From positions 162,404-226,403 of the forward strand of contig CALVWJ010000001.1 of NCBI GenBank assembly GCA_944366945.1: a stretch of DNA of 64,000 bases. The letters run 5' to 3'. Each line of letters starts with the position of its first letter. Position 1 is the stretch's first letter. Positions 44,221 to 54,018 of this stretch are shown here, piece by piece. This DNA comes from an uncultured Clostridia bacterium (GTDB lineage: Bacteria > Bacillota > Clostridia > Christensenellales > CAG-138). Below the pieces are notes generated by a model that was given only the letters and a program-made list of their open reading frames with translations, did no database searches and was not told the origin of the DNA. The translations under genes were made by a program, and so were the position numbers.

Positions 44221-44586
44221 ATGGAGTGGATGGATTTTTTCTGGGCGTTTGTAATTGGCGGTGCCATCTGCGTGGTGGGGCAGCTTCTCATCAGCTTAAC
44301 GCGGCTTACGCCAGCGCGCATTCTGGTCTTATTTGTAACAGTAGGCGTTGTGCTCACAGCGCTTGGCCTGTATGAGCCGCTTGTAGAGCTTGCAGGCGCA
44401 GGCGCAACGGTGCCGCTCACAGGGTTTGGCTATGCGCTTGGCAAAGGCGCCATGGAAGGCGCTATGGAAAAAGGCATACTTGGCGCATTTACGGGCGGCA
44501 TTACGGCGACAGCGGGCGGTGTTGCTGCTGCGATTCTTTTCGGTTATCTGAATGCGGTTATTTTTACCCCCAAAACCAAAAAATAG
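44221..44586 (+). CDS. spoVAE: Stage V sporulation protein AE
   Basis: 121 residues with several membrane helices: FFWAFVIGGAICVVGQLL, ARILVLFVTVGVVLTALGLY and the glycine-rich GGITATAGGVAAAILFGYL. Homologous to SpoVAC in fold (AGAGATVPLTGFGYALGKG corresponds to the SpoVAC block). It completes the C-D-E core, the minimal dipicolinate transport set in Clostridia; spoVAF is not here. Confidence 0.94.
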   Translation: MEWMDFFWAFVIGGAICVVGQLLISLTRLTPARILVLFVTVGVVLTALGLYEPLVELAGAGATVPLTGFGYALGKGAMEGAMEKGILGAFTGGITATAGGVAAAILFGYLNAVIFTPKTKK

Positions 44587-44673
44587 ATTTTAGGAGGAAA
44601 CGCTTAAAAACAGATGGACAAAACCAGAAGCGGCTTATAGAATAGAATGCATAATAAAGAAAAGGAATGCATC

Positions 44674-45453
44674 ATGCAAATGGAAAAACCGCTTTGGGAA
44701 TACAAAATTGAGGAAATTGTTGCGGGCTATGCAAAAACGGATCGTTGCTGCACCTGTGTTATCTGCGGAACCCAATATGAAGTGGGCGGCATTTATCAAT
44801 TGGAAGATGGCCGTATTTATGATGCGGAAAGAGCTGTAAAACGCCATGTTGAACAGGTACACGGACCGCGCGCTGATTGGCTGTTGGATCAAGAACCAGG
44901 CCTTTTAGGCATCACAGAAAAACAATTGCTGGTTTTGCGCTATCTACATGAGGGGTATCAAGACGCCGAGGTTGCGCAGCTTTGCGGCGTTTCTCTTTCT
45001 ACGGTGCACAAATATTATGCAAAATTGCAAGAGAAGGCTTGCCAAGCCAAGCTATACCTTGCGCTTGTAAACGCCCTTGGAGAAGAAACGAAACAGCGCA
45101 TCGGAATAGGATGGAGCATGCTGTGGGAAGAGGTACCCACTGGGGCGATTAGAACAGATGCGCGATGCAGTATCACGGCAGCAGAACGGGAAATGGCTAT
45201 AAAGGCTTATTTCGATGAAAACGGGGCACTTAATCAGATTCCTGCCAAGGAAAAGAAGAAAATCATTGTTCTCTACGAGATCATGAAAAACTTTAATCCA
45301 AACCAAGCGTATTCTGAAAAGGAAGTAAACGGCGTGCTTGCGCGCATACATCCCGATTATGCGGCGCTGCGCAGGGCGCTCATCGAATATCGCTTTATGG
45401 AACGCACACCGGATGGAAGCGTTTACCGGGCAACGACAAACACGGAAATTTAG
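44674..45453 (+). CDS. DUF2087 transcriptional regulator with central helix-turn-helix
   Basis: 259 residues from ATG 44674, which has AAGGAA 7 nt ahead; ATG 44647 in the same frame is possible. An N-terminal zinc-finger-like part has Cys and His (CCTCVICGTQYEVGG, later KRHVEQVHG). The middle has a LuxR-type helix-turn-helix (YQDAEVAQLCGVSLSTVHKY). The C-terminal 70 residues are DUF2087, with KEKKKIIVLYEIMKNF, YSEKEVNGVLARIHPDYAAL and LIEYRFMERTPDGSVYRA. It may act on genes outside; its stop overlaps the stop of the convergent kinase gene. Confidence 0.85.
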   Translation: MQMEKPLWEYKIEEIVAGYAKTDRCCTCVICGTQYEVGGIYQLEDGRIYDAERAVKRHVEQVHGPRADWLLDQEPGLLGITEKQLLVLRYLHEGYQDAEVAQLCGVSLSTVHKYYAKLQEKACQAKLYLALVNALGEETKQRIGIGWSMLWEEVPTGAIRTDARCSITAAEREMAIKAYFDENGALNQIPAKEKKKIIVLYEIMKNFNPNQAYSEKEVNGVLARIHPDYAALRRALIEYRFMERTPDGSVYRATTNTEI

Positions 45454-46238
45454 AATAGCTCATCCAGCAAAATATAATAGCGAACCTTGTCCCAATCCGG
45501 CATGATGCCAAGCGCATCGAAAAGAAGGGCGTTGGAATAACCTAAGACCACGTGCCCGCCAAAATGACCGTTTGCATTGTGATGGAAGCTTCGAAAGCAA
45601 AGCGCAATATCCTGGTAAGGGTCGGCGATGCCGCTGCGCCCTAAATCCAGGAATCCGCTGATTTTTCCTTCCTGCACAAAAATGTTGGGCAGGCAAAAAT
45701 CACCATGGGAAAAAACGGGCGTTTCATCCGGTCGATTCTCCTTAAGCCACGCGAGCAAAGCTTCCGGGTCTTTAAATCCGCCCGTGCCATAGGTGCCGGG
45801 CTCAGCGTCCTCCATCGTGCAAAGGCGGGCTGCAACGCGCGCTTCTGCCTGGTGCAACTTTTCATCCAGCAGAGCGCTGTAGGGGCAGGTGGAAACATCC
45901 ACCTGCCAAAGCATGTTGAGCCCTTCAGCCAACAATGCGGCAAGCGCCTGCGGGCTACTGAGGATGGATTCCGTGCAGGCCATTTCGCCCGTTAAGCGCG
46001 TCATGAGCAGATAATCATATCCATGATCCGTTTCTGCGGCCAGGATGCGCGGCACGGGAAGCCGGCCAGCAAGCCAATGCAGCATTTCGAGGGCGCGTTT
46101 TGATTCTTCGCACGCGCGTTCGATTTTCAGCACCATATCATCAAAATAGAGGATGTTTGCGCCGGACATGCCAATCGTGTCCGGCGTATAGTGTTTTCCT
46201 TCGATTTTTGCAGCGATGCGCGGCGGGAGCATAAGCAT
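45450..46238 (-). CDS. APH(3')-type aminoglycoside phosphotransferase homologue
   Basis: 262 residues, the size of APH(3') enzymes. The ATP lysine is K38 in MVLKIE, the catalytic loop is HGDFCLPN with D180 and N185, and the metal Asp is D198 in SGFLDLGRSGIAD. The C-terminus LGIMPDWDKVRYYILLDELF is very close to that of APH(3')-III, whose last residues matter for aminoglycoside binding. These enzymes phosphorylate the 3'-OH of kanamycin-like drugs. No transposon is nearby; codon use matches the genome, so it looks resident. Substrate untested. Start is uncertain between two nearby ATGs. Confidence 0.82.
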   Translation of the reverse strand: MLMLPPRIAAKIEGKHYTPDTIGMSGANILYFDDMVLKIERACEESKRALEMLHWLAGRLPVPRILAAETDHGYDYLLMTRLTGEMACTESILSSPQALAALLAEGLNMLWQVDVSTCPYSALLDEKLHQAEARVAARLCTMEDAEPGTYGTGGFKDPEALLAWLKENRPDETPVFSHGDFCLPNIFVQEGKISGFLDLGRSGIADPYQDIALCFRSFHHNANGHFGGHVVLGYSNALLFDALGIMPDWDKVRYYILLDELF

Positions 46239-46249
46239 TGTTTTTCCAT

Positions 46250-47098
46250 TCAAAGCATGTTCTTGGGGGCAATGGTTACGAGTACAAGCTCCGGGCGGTT
46301 GAACACGCGGGGCAGATGATTGCGGCATAGGCCTCGGCTTACGATGAGCGTTGTTTCCCCTAGCGCATAGGAACCACCGGCATATTTAGGAAACCAGCCT
46401 TGACAAGGAGCAAACAACCCGTTGACGATACCTGGAATGCGCACTTGGCCTCCATGCGCATGGCCGGAGAAGATAAAATCAAAGCCACTGCTGCAATAAG
46501 GAGCGTAAAGCTCCGGCCGGTGGGAGAGGAGTATGGAGCATGCGCTGGTTCTTTGGGCAACCGCCGCGCAGAACTCTAGCTGCGCGCTCCATTCCTGTGG
46601 CACCGGGTAACCGCCATAGGTAGAATATCCACCCCAAAACGCCGGATCGTCTACGCCGGCAATACAAAATGCTTGGCCGTTGGCCAGCGTGAGCGTAGCG
46701 CATTGGCCGGCCAGCACCGTGACCCCGAAGCCCGAAATAGTCTGCTTGATTGCGTCGCAGCAGCCGGAGCGGTATTCATGGTTTCCGGATACATAATAAC
46801 AGGGGAACTCCGCTGCAAGCGCCTGCAGAAGCATCCACGCGGGTTCTTCCGGGCGGCGATCATCTACGATATCGCCTACGAGGAAGACCGCATCCGGCGC
46901 TTCTTTGCGAACCGCTTCGATGAGTGCGGCCTGCCCCTCCCCATAAAGCGAGCTGTGCAGGTCCGCGATTACGGCAAAGCGCGCAGGCGTGCTGCATTTC
47001 TGGCAGGGGAGCATATACCGCCGCACAAGCAACCGCCGGGAAAGCGCCAGCGGGCAAAGCACCAGCAGGGCGGCAAAGATGAGCATAAAGATTAACAT
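46250..47098 (-). CDS. Membrane-anchored calcineurin-like metallophosphoesterase
   Basis: 282 residues. An N-terminal helix (MLIFMLIFAALLVLCPLAL) is followed by the two-metal phosphoesterase core: FAVIADLHS, FLVGDIVDD, YYVSGNHEY, ILLSHRPELYA and GHAHGGQVRIPG. This is the YkuE/YaeI subgroup, whose members may act on lipid-linked phosphates. The kinase gene begins 11 bases after its stop. Operon with the DUF218 gene upstream. Confidence 0.9.
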   Translation of the reverse strand: MLIFMLIFAALLVLCPLALSRRLLVRRYMLPCQKCSTPARFAVIADLHSSLYGEGQAALIEAVRKEAPDAVFLVGDIVDDRRPEEPAWMLLQALAAEFPCYYVSGNHEYRSGCCDAIKQTISGFGVTVLAGQCATLTLANGQAFCIAGVDDPAFWGGYSTYGGYPVPQEWSAQLEFCAAVAQRTSACSILLSHRPELYAPYCSSGFDFIFSGHAHGGQVRIPGIVNGLFAPCQGWFPKYAGGSYALGETTLIVSRGLCRNHLPRVFNRPELVLVTIAPKNML

Positions 47099-47171
47099 GC
47101 CAAAATCCTTTCCTTTGCGCCCCAGCGTTCTCTACTTTTGAGGATAGAATCGATGAAAAAGAGCGCCGCGG

Positions 47172-47930
47172 CTAAATGCGTCCGGTCAGCCAATAATAGA
47201 CGATCGCGCAGGTTTCGCGCAGATAGTTGTTAGGCTCGAGCCAGGCAACGCCGTCTGCACCGATGCCTTCTGCCTGGATGCCGAGCGTGCTGGCGATCCG
47301 CTCCGAGCGGAACACATGGAAGCGCGTTGTTACAAATACAATCGTTGCATCCGGCCCGATTGCCGAATCGATGAGAGCTTTTGAAAACTGAAAATTCTCC
47401 ATGGTGCTCATGGAGCGAGCCTCTAAAAGGATCCTGCTTTCTTCGATGCCGCGGGCAACGAGGTAACGCCGCATCGCTTCCGCTTCGGAAATGTCCTCAC
47501 CCGGGCCTTGCCCGCCGGAAACCACAACGATTGTTTGTGGATTTTCTTCCAAGTAGGAAAGAGCGGCATCCAACCTGCGCGCAAGCGTGAGCGAAACCCG
47601 CTCCCCACGCACGCCGCATCCGAGCACGATTAGCGCATCCGCACCGGCTGGTGGTTTTGCGTGCCCTTCACGATAAATTAAGCAGGAGCAGATTGCAACG
47701 ATAGCAAAAAAACCGGCATATGCAGCAATGAGGAGCCATTTGATCCACATGCCGAGCGCAGTTTCACGGAAAAAGGCTGTAATAGGCTTGAAAAAAATGC
47801 CGAGCAGCAAAAGCGGCACACCGAGGATCAGCGGCAGGACCGTACCGAAGTTCATGTTGGAATATGCGGAAACGGCAATGGTGTCAACGACGCCAAGCGC
47901 CCCAAGAACGAGCAAGAGCAGGCGCAGCAT
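47172..47930 (-). CDS. DUF218 (YdcF/ElyC-like) membrane protein
   Basis: 252 residues with about three N-terminal membrane helices (to residue 90), then the DUF218 domain: DALIVLGCGVRGERVSLTLA, VVVSGGQGPGEDISEAEAM, LEARSMSTMENFQFSKAL and FVTTRFHVFRSERIA. Relatives act in envelope biogenesis and vancomycin tolerance in enterobacteria; reaction unknown. The ATG shares its A with the stop of the EamA gene upstream (TAATG). Confidence 0.9.
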   Translation of the reverse strand: MLRLLLLVLGALGVVDTIAVSAYSNMNFGTVLPLILGVPLLLLGIFFKPITAFFRETALGMWIKWLLIAAYAGFFAIVAICSCLIYREGHAKPPAGADALIVLGCGVRGERVSLTLARRLDAALSYLEENPQTIVVVSGGQGPGEDISEAEAMRRYLVARGIEESRILLEARSMSTMENFQFSKALIDSAIGPDATIVFVTTRFHVFRSERIASTLGIQAEGIGADGVAWLEPNNYLRETCAIVYYWLTGRI

Positions 47931-48898
47931 TAAGGGTGCTCCTTTCTACTGCGCATTGCATCAAGCGCTTCCATGCTTTCAAGCGGCACTGCGTTTTTCG
48001 GCATATGGTTTGCACCGTATACGCCGGCAAGAACAAGGAGTGTGGCAATGCCTTGAGCAAAGGAAAATGGTTCGTTGAGAAATACCACGCCAGCGATGAC
48101 TGAAACGAGCGTGGTGAGCACCGCAAGGGATGCCGTGCGCGTGGCACCGATAATGGAGATGCTGTAATTGCGCAGATTCGTAGCAATTACGGAGCAGGCA
48201 ACAGAAAGATAGATAAGAGAAATCAAGAAATCATGGTTTACAAATGGGAGCACGATGAGTTCGTGCAGCGTGCCTGCTGAAGCATGTTCGATCACGGCGC
48301 AGATCGTAAACACCACCGCACCAGATGCTGCCATCACAAACGTTTTTTCCGTGCTGGTATAGGCGGCAGCCTTGCGCGAATAAATAACATACAGGCCTGC
48401 GCTTAGAATCGTAATGAGCAGGAAGAAATACCCGAGCGGGTTCAGAGAGGCTGAAAGCCCTTGAATTAGCACCATAATGAAAATTCCGGCAACGGATATT
48501 AGGATGCTTGCAACCTGGAGCTTTGTAGGGCGCTCTTTGAGCATGATGGCGCTTAGAATAAGGGTGACGATCGGGATGCAGGCGATTACGATTCCGCTTT
48601 CGGTGGCGGTTGTCAAGGCAATGCCCCAGGTTTCTACGATATAATAGAGAATGGGTTGGAAAAGGGCGATCAACAGGAGTGGCTTTAAATCCTTTCCACG
48701 CAGGTCGAGCTTGATGATCCCGAGCAGCGCGCAAATGCCCATGCCGAGCAGCGCGAACAAAAAGCGCCAAGAGAGCAATGTGAAAGTGGAAACTTCGTTT
48801 ACGCTCTGCTTGACGAAAATGAAGCTCAAGCCAAATAAAATCGAAGACATTGTAGCACAGGCCATGGCAACGCCCTGCTTGTTTAGTTTATGTTTCAT
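47930..48898 (-). CDS. EamA/DMT-family transporter, copy 1
   Basis: 322 residues, ten predicted membrane helices in two EamA repeats; a drug/metabolite transporter of unknown substrate. Motifs shared with copy 2: ILFGLSFIFVKQSVN, LRGKDLKPLLLIA, IACIPIVTLILSA, AVIEHASAGTL and the tail MPKNAVPLESMEAL. Start taken as ATG 48898; there is no good ribosome site. The two copies have the same length and lie 51 bases apart, so they arose by tandem duplication. A heterodimer is possible. Confidence 0.88.
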   Translation of the reverse strand: MKHKLNKQGVAMACATMSSILFGLSFIFVKQSVNEVSTFTLLSWRFLFALLGMGICALLGIIKLDLRGKDLKPLLLIALFQPILYYIVETWGIALTTATESGIVIACIPIVTLILSAIMLKERPTKLQVASILISVAGIFIMVLIQGLSASLNPLGYFFLLITILSAGLYVIYSRKAAAYTSTEKTFVMAASGAVVFTICAVIEHASAGTLHELIVLPFVNHDFLISLIYLSVACSVIATNLRNYSISIIGATRTASLAVLTTLVSVIAGVVFLNEPFSFAQGIATLLVLAGVYGANHMPKNAVPLESMEALDAMRSRKEHP

Positions 48899-48949
48899 CG
48901 GCAAATCCCTATAACTTTCATGGACAAACGATAAAAGGCTGGCAATGCC

Positions 48950-49918
48950 TTATTTCTGCTCTTCTTTTGCCCGCATTTCTTTCAAAGCATCCATGCTTTC
49001 AAGTGGCACGGCGTTTTTGGGCATCCGGTTTGCTCCATAAACGCCGATGAGCACGAGCACCGTTGCGGCACCCTGCAGGAAGGAAAAGGGCTCTCCCAAG
49101 AAGATAACACCGCCAATAACGGAGACAACTGTTGTAAGGACGGTAAGTGAGGCAGAACGCGTTGCCCCGATGATGGCGATGCCATAATTGAACAGCACAA
49201 ATGCAACCACGGAACATGCAACGGAAAGATAAAGCACAGAGATCAAGAAATCCATATCTGTAAACGGTAAGAGGATGAATTCGCGCAATGTGCCTGCTGA
49301 CGCATGCTCTATCACGGCGCAGCTGGTGAATACCAGCGCGCCCGCAACCGCCATGATGTACGTTTTTTCCGTGTTGGAATAGCCAACCGCTTTTCGGGAG
49401 AAGATCACATAGAAGCTGTCGCTGAACATCGCAGCAGCAAGAAGAAGATAGCCCCCTACGTTCAACGATGCGGAAAGCCCTTTGATGAGCACGATGATCA
49501 GCACGCCCGTTACGGAGATAATTATGCTGAAAACCTGGAGCTTCGTAGGCGGTTCCTTCAAAATAACGGCACTCAAGATGAGCGTTACGATCGGGATGCA
49601 GGCCAGCACCGTGCCGCTTTCTGAGGCGGTTGTGAGCGCAACGCCAAAGGTTTCCCCGATGAAATAAATGAGCGGTTGAAAAATAGCAATCAACAGGAGT
49701 GGCTTTAAATCCTTGCCGCGCAATTGAATCTTAAATATGCCCAATAGAGAGCAAAGCGTCATTGCAACAAAGGCAAACAGGAAACGCCAGGAAAGCAGCG
49801 TAAAAGCAGAAACATTGTTTACGCTCTGCTTTACAAACATAAAGCTCAGCCCAAACAACAGGGAGGCTACGGATGCGGCAAGCGTGCCGATCATAAGTTT
49901 TGTACGTTCGTTTTTCAT
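48950..49918 (-). CDS. EamA/DMT-family transporter, copy 2
   Basis: 322 residues, the same length as copy 1 and about two-thirds identical to it by eye. Ten membrane helices. First gene of the minus operon that goes on to copy 1, DUF218, the phosphoesterase and the kinase. ATG 49918 has no clear Shine-Dalgarno; TATACT lies about 10 bases upstream of it, so the message may have a very short leader. Confidence 0.88.
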   Translation of the reverse strand: MKNERTKLMIGTLAASVASLLFGLSFMFVKQSVNNVSAFTLLSWRFLFAFVAMTLCSLLGIFKIQLRGKDLKPLLLIAIFQPLIYFIGETFGVALTTASESGTVLACIPIVTLILSAVILKEPPTKLQVFSIIISVTGVLIIVLIKGLSASLNVGGYLLLAAAMFSDSFYVIFSRKAVGYSNTEKTYIMAVAGALVFTSCAVIEHASAGTLREFILLPFTDMDFLISVLYLSVACSVVAFVLFNYGIAIIGATRSASLTVLTTVVSVIGGVIFLGEPFSFLQGAATVLVLIGVYGANRMPKNAVPLESMDALKEMRAKEEQK

Positions 49919-50033
49919 GAACAATAGTATAGCATATTTTTGCCCAACGGTATGAATTGTTAATAATAATTTATTCGGGATGGAGAAGCGGCTGAGAAAT
50001 TGTGTGAAAACTGTGAGGCTTTGCGCGCAGGCG

Positions 50034-50062
50034 TTGTCAAGCGCAGCGCGGCGTGGTAAAAT
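50034..50062 (+). promoter_or_regulatory. Promoter of secA
   Basis: TTGTCA (50034-50039), 17-base spacer, TAAAAT (50057-50062), 49 bases before the ATG. Confidence 0.75.
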
Positions 50063-50111
50063 CTAACGATAGGCTGAAAGCTGGATTAACACAGGAAAGG
50101 CGAAAAACAGA

Positions 50112-52844
50112 ATGAGCTTTATTGATAAATTGCTCGGCAATACGAGCGAAAGCAGAATCAAGAAGCTGATGCCGCAGGTGCAGCGCATCAATGAATTGGA
50201 GCCGCAGATGCAGGCGCTTTCCGATGCAGCGCTGCGCGCGAAAACCGAGGAGTTCAAAGAGCGGCTTGGCAAAGGTGAAACGCTGGATGCGCTCCTGCCG
50301 GAAGCGTTTGCGGTTGTGCGCGAAGCAGCGCAGCGCACCATTGGGCAGCGCCATTTCGATGTGCAGCTTCTTGGCGGCATCGTGCTCCATCAAGGCCGCA
50401 TCGCGGAAATGAAAACCGGCGAAGGAAAGACCATAACTGAAACGCTGCCTGCCTATCTGAACGCGCTCACGGGGGAAGGCGTGCATATCGTTACGGTCAA
50501 CGATTATCTGGCCAAACGCGACGCGCAGTGGATGGGAAAAATCTACCGTTTCCTGGGCCTTACGGTGGGCTGCATCGTACATGAGTTGGACAACGATGCG
50601 CGCCGCGCAGCGTATGCCTGCGATATTACCTATGGCACGAACAACGAGTTCGGGTTTGATTACCTGCGCGACAATATGGTCGTTTATAAGGAACAAATGG
50701 TGCAGCGCGCATTGAATTACGCGATCGTGGATGAAGTTGACTCCATTTTGATCGACGAGGCGCGCACGCCGCTTATCATTTCCGGCCAAGGTGAAAAATC
50801 AACCGATCTTTATGTAAAGGCGGATCGGTTTGTGCGCCGGCTGGAACGTGGCGCAAATATAGAAAAACTCTCCAAAACAGAGCTCCTCATGGGGGAAGAG
50901 CAGCCGGAAAGCGGAGACTATATGGCCGACATCAAGGCGCGCACCGTTGCGTTAACCCAACAGGGCATGCGCAAGGCGGAGCAGTTCTTTGGGATTGAGG
51001 ACATATCCGATACGGAAAATACGGAGCTAAACCATCATATTTTGCAGGCGCTCAAAGCGCATGCGCTGTTCCAACGGGATAAGGATTACGTTGTGCAGGA
51101 TGGGCAGGTGCTCATCGTGGATGAATTTACCGGACGCCTCATGCTGGGCCGGCGCTACAGCGATGGCTTGCATCAAGCACTTGAGGCCAAGGAAAACGTG
51201 AAGGTGGAGCGCGAGAACAAAACCCTTGCAACCATCACCTTCCAGAACTATTTCCGCATGTTTAAAAAGCTCGCCGGCATGACCGGTACGGCAAAGACCG
51301 AGGAGGCGGAGTTCCAGTCCATTTACGATTTGGATGTTGTAGAGATCCCCACCAATAAGCCGCTTGCGCGCAAGGATTATAACGACGTGGTATATACCAC
51401 GGAAGCGGGCAAATTTAAAGCGGTTGTGGAGGAAATCGCGCAGGTGAATAAAACCGGCCAGCCGATCCTCGTCGGCACGATCTCCGTGGAAAAGAGCGAG
51501 CTTGTGAGCGCAATGCTTACGCGCCGGGGCATCAAGCATGAAGTGCTCAACGCGAAGATGCACGCAAAAGAAGCGGAAATCGTTGCGCAGGCGGGCAAAT
51601 TTGGCAATGTGACCATCGCCACCAACATGGCTGGCCGCGGAACGGATATTCTCCTTGGTGGGAATCCGGAATTCCTTGCCCGGCGCGAACTGCGTCAGAA
51701 TGGCATGGAGGAAGCGCTGATTGAAGAGGCAACCGGGCATGCTGAAACGGACAACCCGGAGGTGCTTGCGGCGCGTGCTGCCTACAATGAGGCTTATGCG
51801 AGGCATAAGCAGGTGACCGATGCAGAGCATGACCGCGTCGTGGCTGTAGGCGGCTTGCACATCATCGGTACGGAGCGGCATGAATCCCGCCGCATCGATA
51901 ACCAGCTCCGCGGCCGTGCTGGCCGCCAGGGCGACCCGGGCTCCACGCGGTTCTATGTTTCCCTGCAGGATGAGCTGATGCTCCGCTTCGGAGGAGAACG
52001 GCTGAAGGATATCATGAGCCGCCTCTCTCCCGATGATGATATCCCCATCGAAATGAGCATTTTGACCAAGCAGATTGAAGCTGCGCAGAAGCGGGTGGAA
52101 ACCCATAACTTCGATATCCGCAAAAACGTGCTGCAATATGACGACGTGATGAACAAGCAGCGCGAGATTATTTATGGTCAACGTCGCCGCGTGCTCATGG
52201 GAGAAGACATCCACGATTCCATTGAGGAAATGATTCAAGAAACAGTGGATGCACGCCTTGGGCTTTGCGTGCCACCTTCCTCCAAGCCGGATGCATGGGA
52301 TATGCCGGGGCTTTATACGGAGCTTGCGCAGATTACAGGCGAAGATTACACGGGTCAGCTTCACGGCTTATCTTCGCGCGAGGAGCTTGTTGAAAAGGCG
52401 CATGCGCTTGTGCAGCAGACCTATGACAAGCGCGAGCGGGATATTACTGCAGCGGGAGCCAACATGCGCGAAGTGGAGCGCGTGCTTCTGTTGCGCGCGG
52501 TGGATTCGCATTGGATGGATCACATCGACGCCATGGATCAGCTTCGCCAGGGGATCGGCTTGCAGGCCATTGCGCAGAAGGATCCCGTGGTTGCATACCG
52601 CAATGCTGGGTTCGATATGTTTGATGAGATGGTTATCGGCATTCGGGAACGCACGGTACGTACCCTGTTCCATGTTTCTGTGCGCACGGCTCCGCAGAAG
52701 CGCGAGCAGCTTGCCAAACCTATTGAAACTTCGGGCGATGCGAAGCCGCAGCCCAAGCGCGTGGATCGCAAACCGGGCCGCAACGATCCATGCCCCTGCG
52801 GCAGCGGAAAGAAATATAAAAACTGCTGCGGGCGCAATGAATAG
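50112..52844 (+). CDS. secA: Preprotein translocase ATPase SecA
   Basis: 910 residues. Motor of Sec export at the membrane. Walker A in [23 protein letters not shown]-type box [19 protein letters not shown], the second nucleotide domain motif [19 protein letters not shown], and helical scaffold/wing segments are in order. The C-terminal zinc motif [13 protein letters not shown], which binds SecB-like partners and phospholipid, is present. Own promoter; prfB follows 72 bases later, as in Bacillus. Confidence 0.97.
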   Translation: MSFIDKLLGNTSESRIKKLMPQVQRINELEPQMQALSDAALRAKTEEFKERLGKGETLDALLPEAFAVVREAAQRTIGQRHFDVQLLGGIVLHQGRIAEMKTGEGKTITETLPAYLNALTGEGVHIVTVNDYLAKRDAQWMGKIYRFLGLTVGCIVHELDNDARRAAYACDITYGTNNEFGFDYLRDNMVVYKEQMVQRALNYAIVDEVDSILIDEARTPLIISGQGEKSTDLYVKADRFVRRLERGANIEKLSKTELLMGEEQPESGDYMADIKARTVALTQQGMRKAEQFFGIEDISDTENTELNHHILQALKAHALFQRDKDYVVQDGQVLIVDEFTGRLMLGRRYSDGLHQALEAKENVKVERENKTLATITFQNYFRMFKKLAGMTGTAKTEEAEFQSIYDLDVVEIPTNKPLARKDYNDVVYTTEAGKFKAVVEEIAQVNKTGQPILVGTISVEKSELVSAMLTRRGIKHEVLNAKMHAKEAEIVAQAGKFGNVTIATNMAGRGTDILLGGNPEFLARRELRQNGMEEALIEEATGHAETDNPEVLAARAAYNEAYARHKQVTDAEHDRVVAVGGLHIIGTERHESRRIDNQLRGRAGRQGDPGSTRFYVSLQDELMLRFGGERLKDIMSRLSPDDDIPIEMSILTKQIEAAQKRVETHNFDIRKNVLQYDDVMNKQREIIYGQRRRVLMGEDIHDSIEEMIQETVDARLGLCVPPSSKPDAWDMPGLYTELAQITGEDYTGQLHGLSSREELVEKAHALVQQTYDKRERDITAAGANMREVERVLLLRAVDSHWMDHIDAMDQLRQGIGLQAIAQKDPVVAYRNAGFDMFDEMVIGIRERTVRTLFHVSVRTAPQKREQLAKPIETSGDAKPQPKRVDRKPGRNDPCPCGSGKKYKNCCGRNE

Positions 52845-52916
52845 CAGCTTGCGATACGGGTAGAAAAGCAAAAAGGAAAACAAAGCAACTATCATAAATA
52901 AAAGGGAGTGAGAAAA

Positions 52917-54018
52917 GTGGTTCAGCTTGATGAATACCGGCAGCAGCTTGCCGCCACGTTGGAAACACTGAAAAAGGCAGGTGAGTCCCTTTGACCTCGC
53001 CAAACTGAGCGAAGAAAAAGGGAAACTGGAAGAACAAATGGGCGTTGAGGGATTTTGGGACGATGTGGAAAATGCGAACAAAGTCAACCAACGCATGAAA
53101 ACCATTCTCTCCAAATTGGAGAAATATGACAAGCTCTCCCGCCGCGCGGAGGATCTTGCAACGCTCATCGAAATGGCGGAGGAGGAAGAGGATGAAAGCC
53201 TGCTGGAGGAAATTGCAGCAGAGCAGGATGGCTTAACGGAGGCTGTAGAAGCGCTCAAGCTCGAAACGCTTTTAAAGGGGCCGTATGATGCACAGAACGC
53301 GGTGCTTTCTCTGCATGCAGGCGCAGGCGGCACGGAAGCACAGGACTGGGTTTCCCTGCTTTACCGCATGTATACGCGCTATTGCGAAAAGCACGGGTTC
53401 ACGGTGAAGGTAATAGACCTGCTTGATGGCGAAGAGGCGGGCATTAAAAGCGTAACCTTTGAAGTGGATGGCGATAACGCCTATGGGTACCTCAAAGCGG
53501 AAAAGGGTGTACATCGCTTGGTGCGCATTTCTCCGTTTGATTCCTCCGGCCGGCGGCATACCTCCTTTGCTTCTCTGGATGTTACGCCGATCTTCGATGA
53601 TAACGACAATGACGTGGAGATCGACCCGGACGATTTGCGCATCGACACTTACCGCTCCGGCGGTGCAGGCGGCCAGAACGTGAACAAGGTCAGCTCTGCC
53701 ATCCGCATTACCCATTTGCCCACCGGCATCGTGGTACAATGCCAGAACGAGCGCAGCCAGCTGCAGAACAAGGAGATGGCCATGCGCATCCTACGCGGTA
53801 AACTCCTCGAGCTCCAGGAACGCGAGCGGATGGAACAGATGGCGGAGATCAAGGGCGAAATGAAAAAGATCGAATGGGGCAGCCAGATCCGCTCCTATGT
53901 GTTCCAGCCCTACACGCTTGTGAAGGACCACCGCACGAATGTGGAAAACGGCAACATCCAGGCTGTGATGGATGGAGACTTGGATGCATTCATTCAAGCG
54001 TTCCTCGTGCAGTCGTAA
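52917..54018 (+). CDS. prfB: Peptide chain release factor 2, with programmed +1 frameshift
   Basis: 366 residues in total. Translation starts at GTG 52917 (site GGGAG) and runs 25 codons to CTT (52989-52991), followed by an in-frame TGA (52992-52994); the ribosome shifts +1 and continues from GAC (52993) to 54018. The slip text CTTTGAC, with the internal Shine-Dalgarno-like AGGTGAG, is the classic RF2 autoregulatory site: low RF2 favours the shift. The rest has RISPFDSSGRRHTSF (SPF codon-recognition tripeptide) and RSGGAGGQNVNK (catalytic GGQ). Confidence 0.97.
52980..52995 (+). promoter_or_regulatory. RF2 programmed +1 frameshift site
   Basis: GGTGAGTCCCTTTGAC: the Shine-Dalgarno-like element, CTT slip codon, in-frame TGA and following C, as in nearly all bacterial prfB genes with the shift. 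Confidence 0.93.

Noticed and set aside
51027..52364. 445-codon open frame antisense to secA
   Set aside because: Shadow of secA; composition typical of reverse-strand translation.
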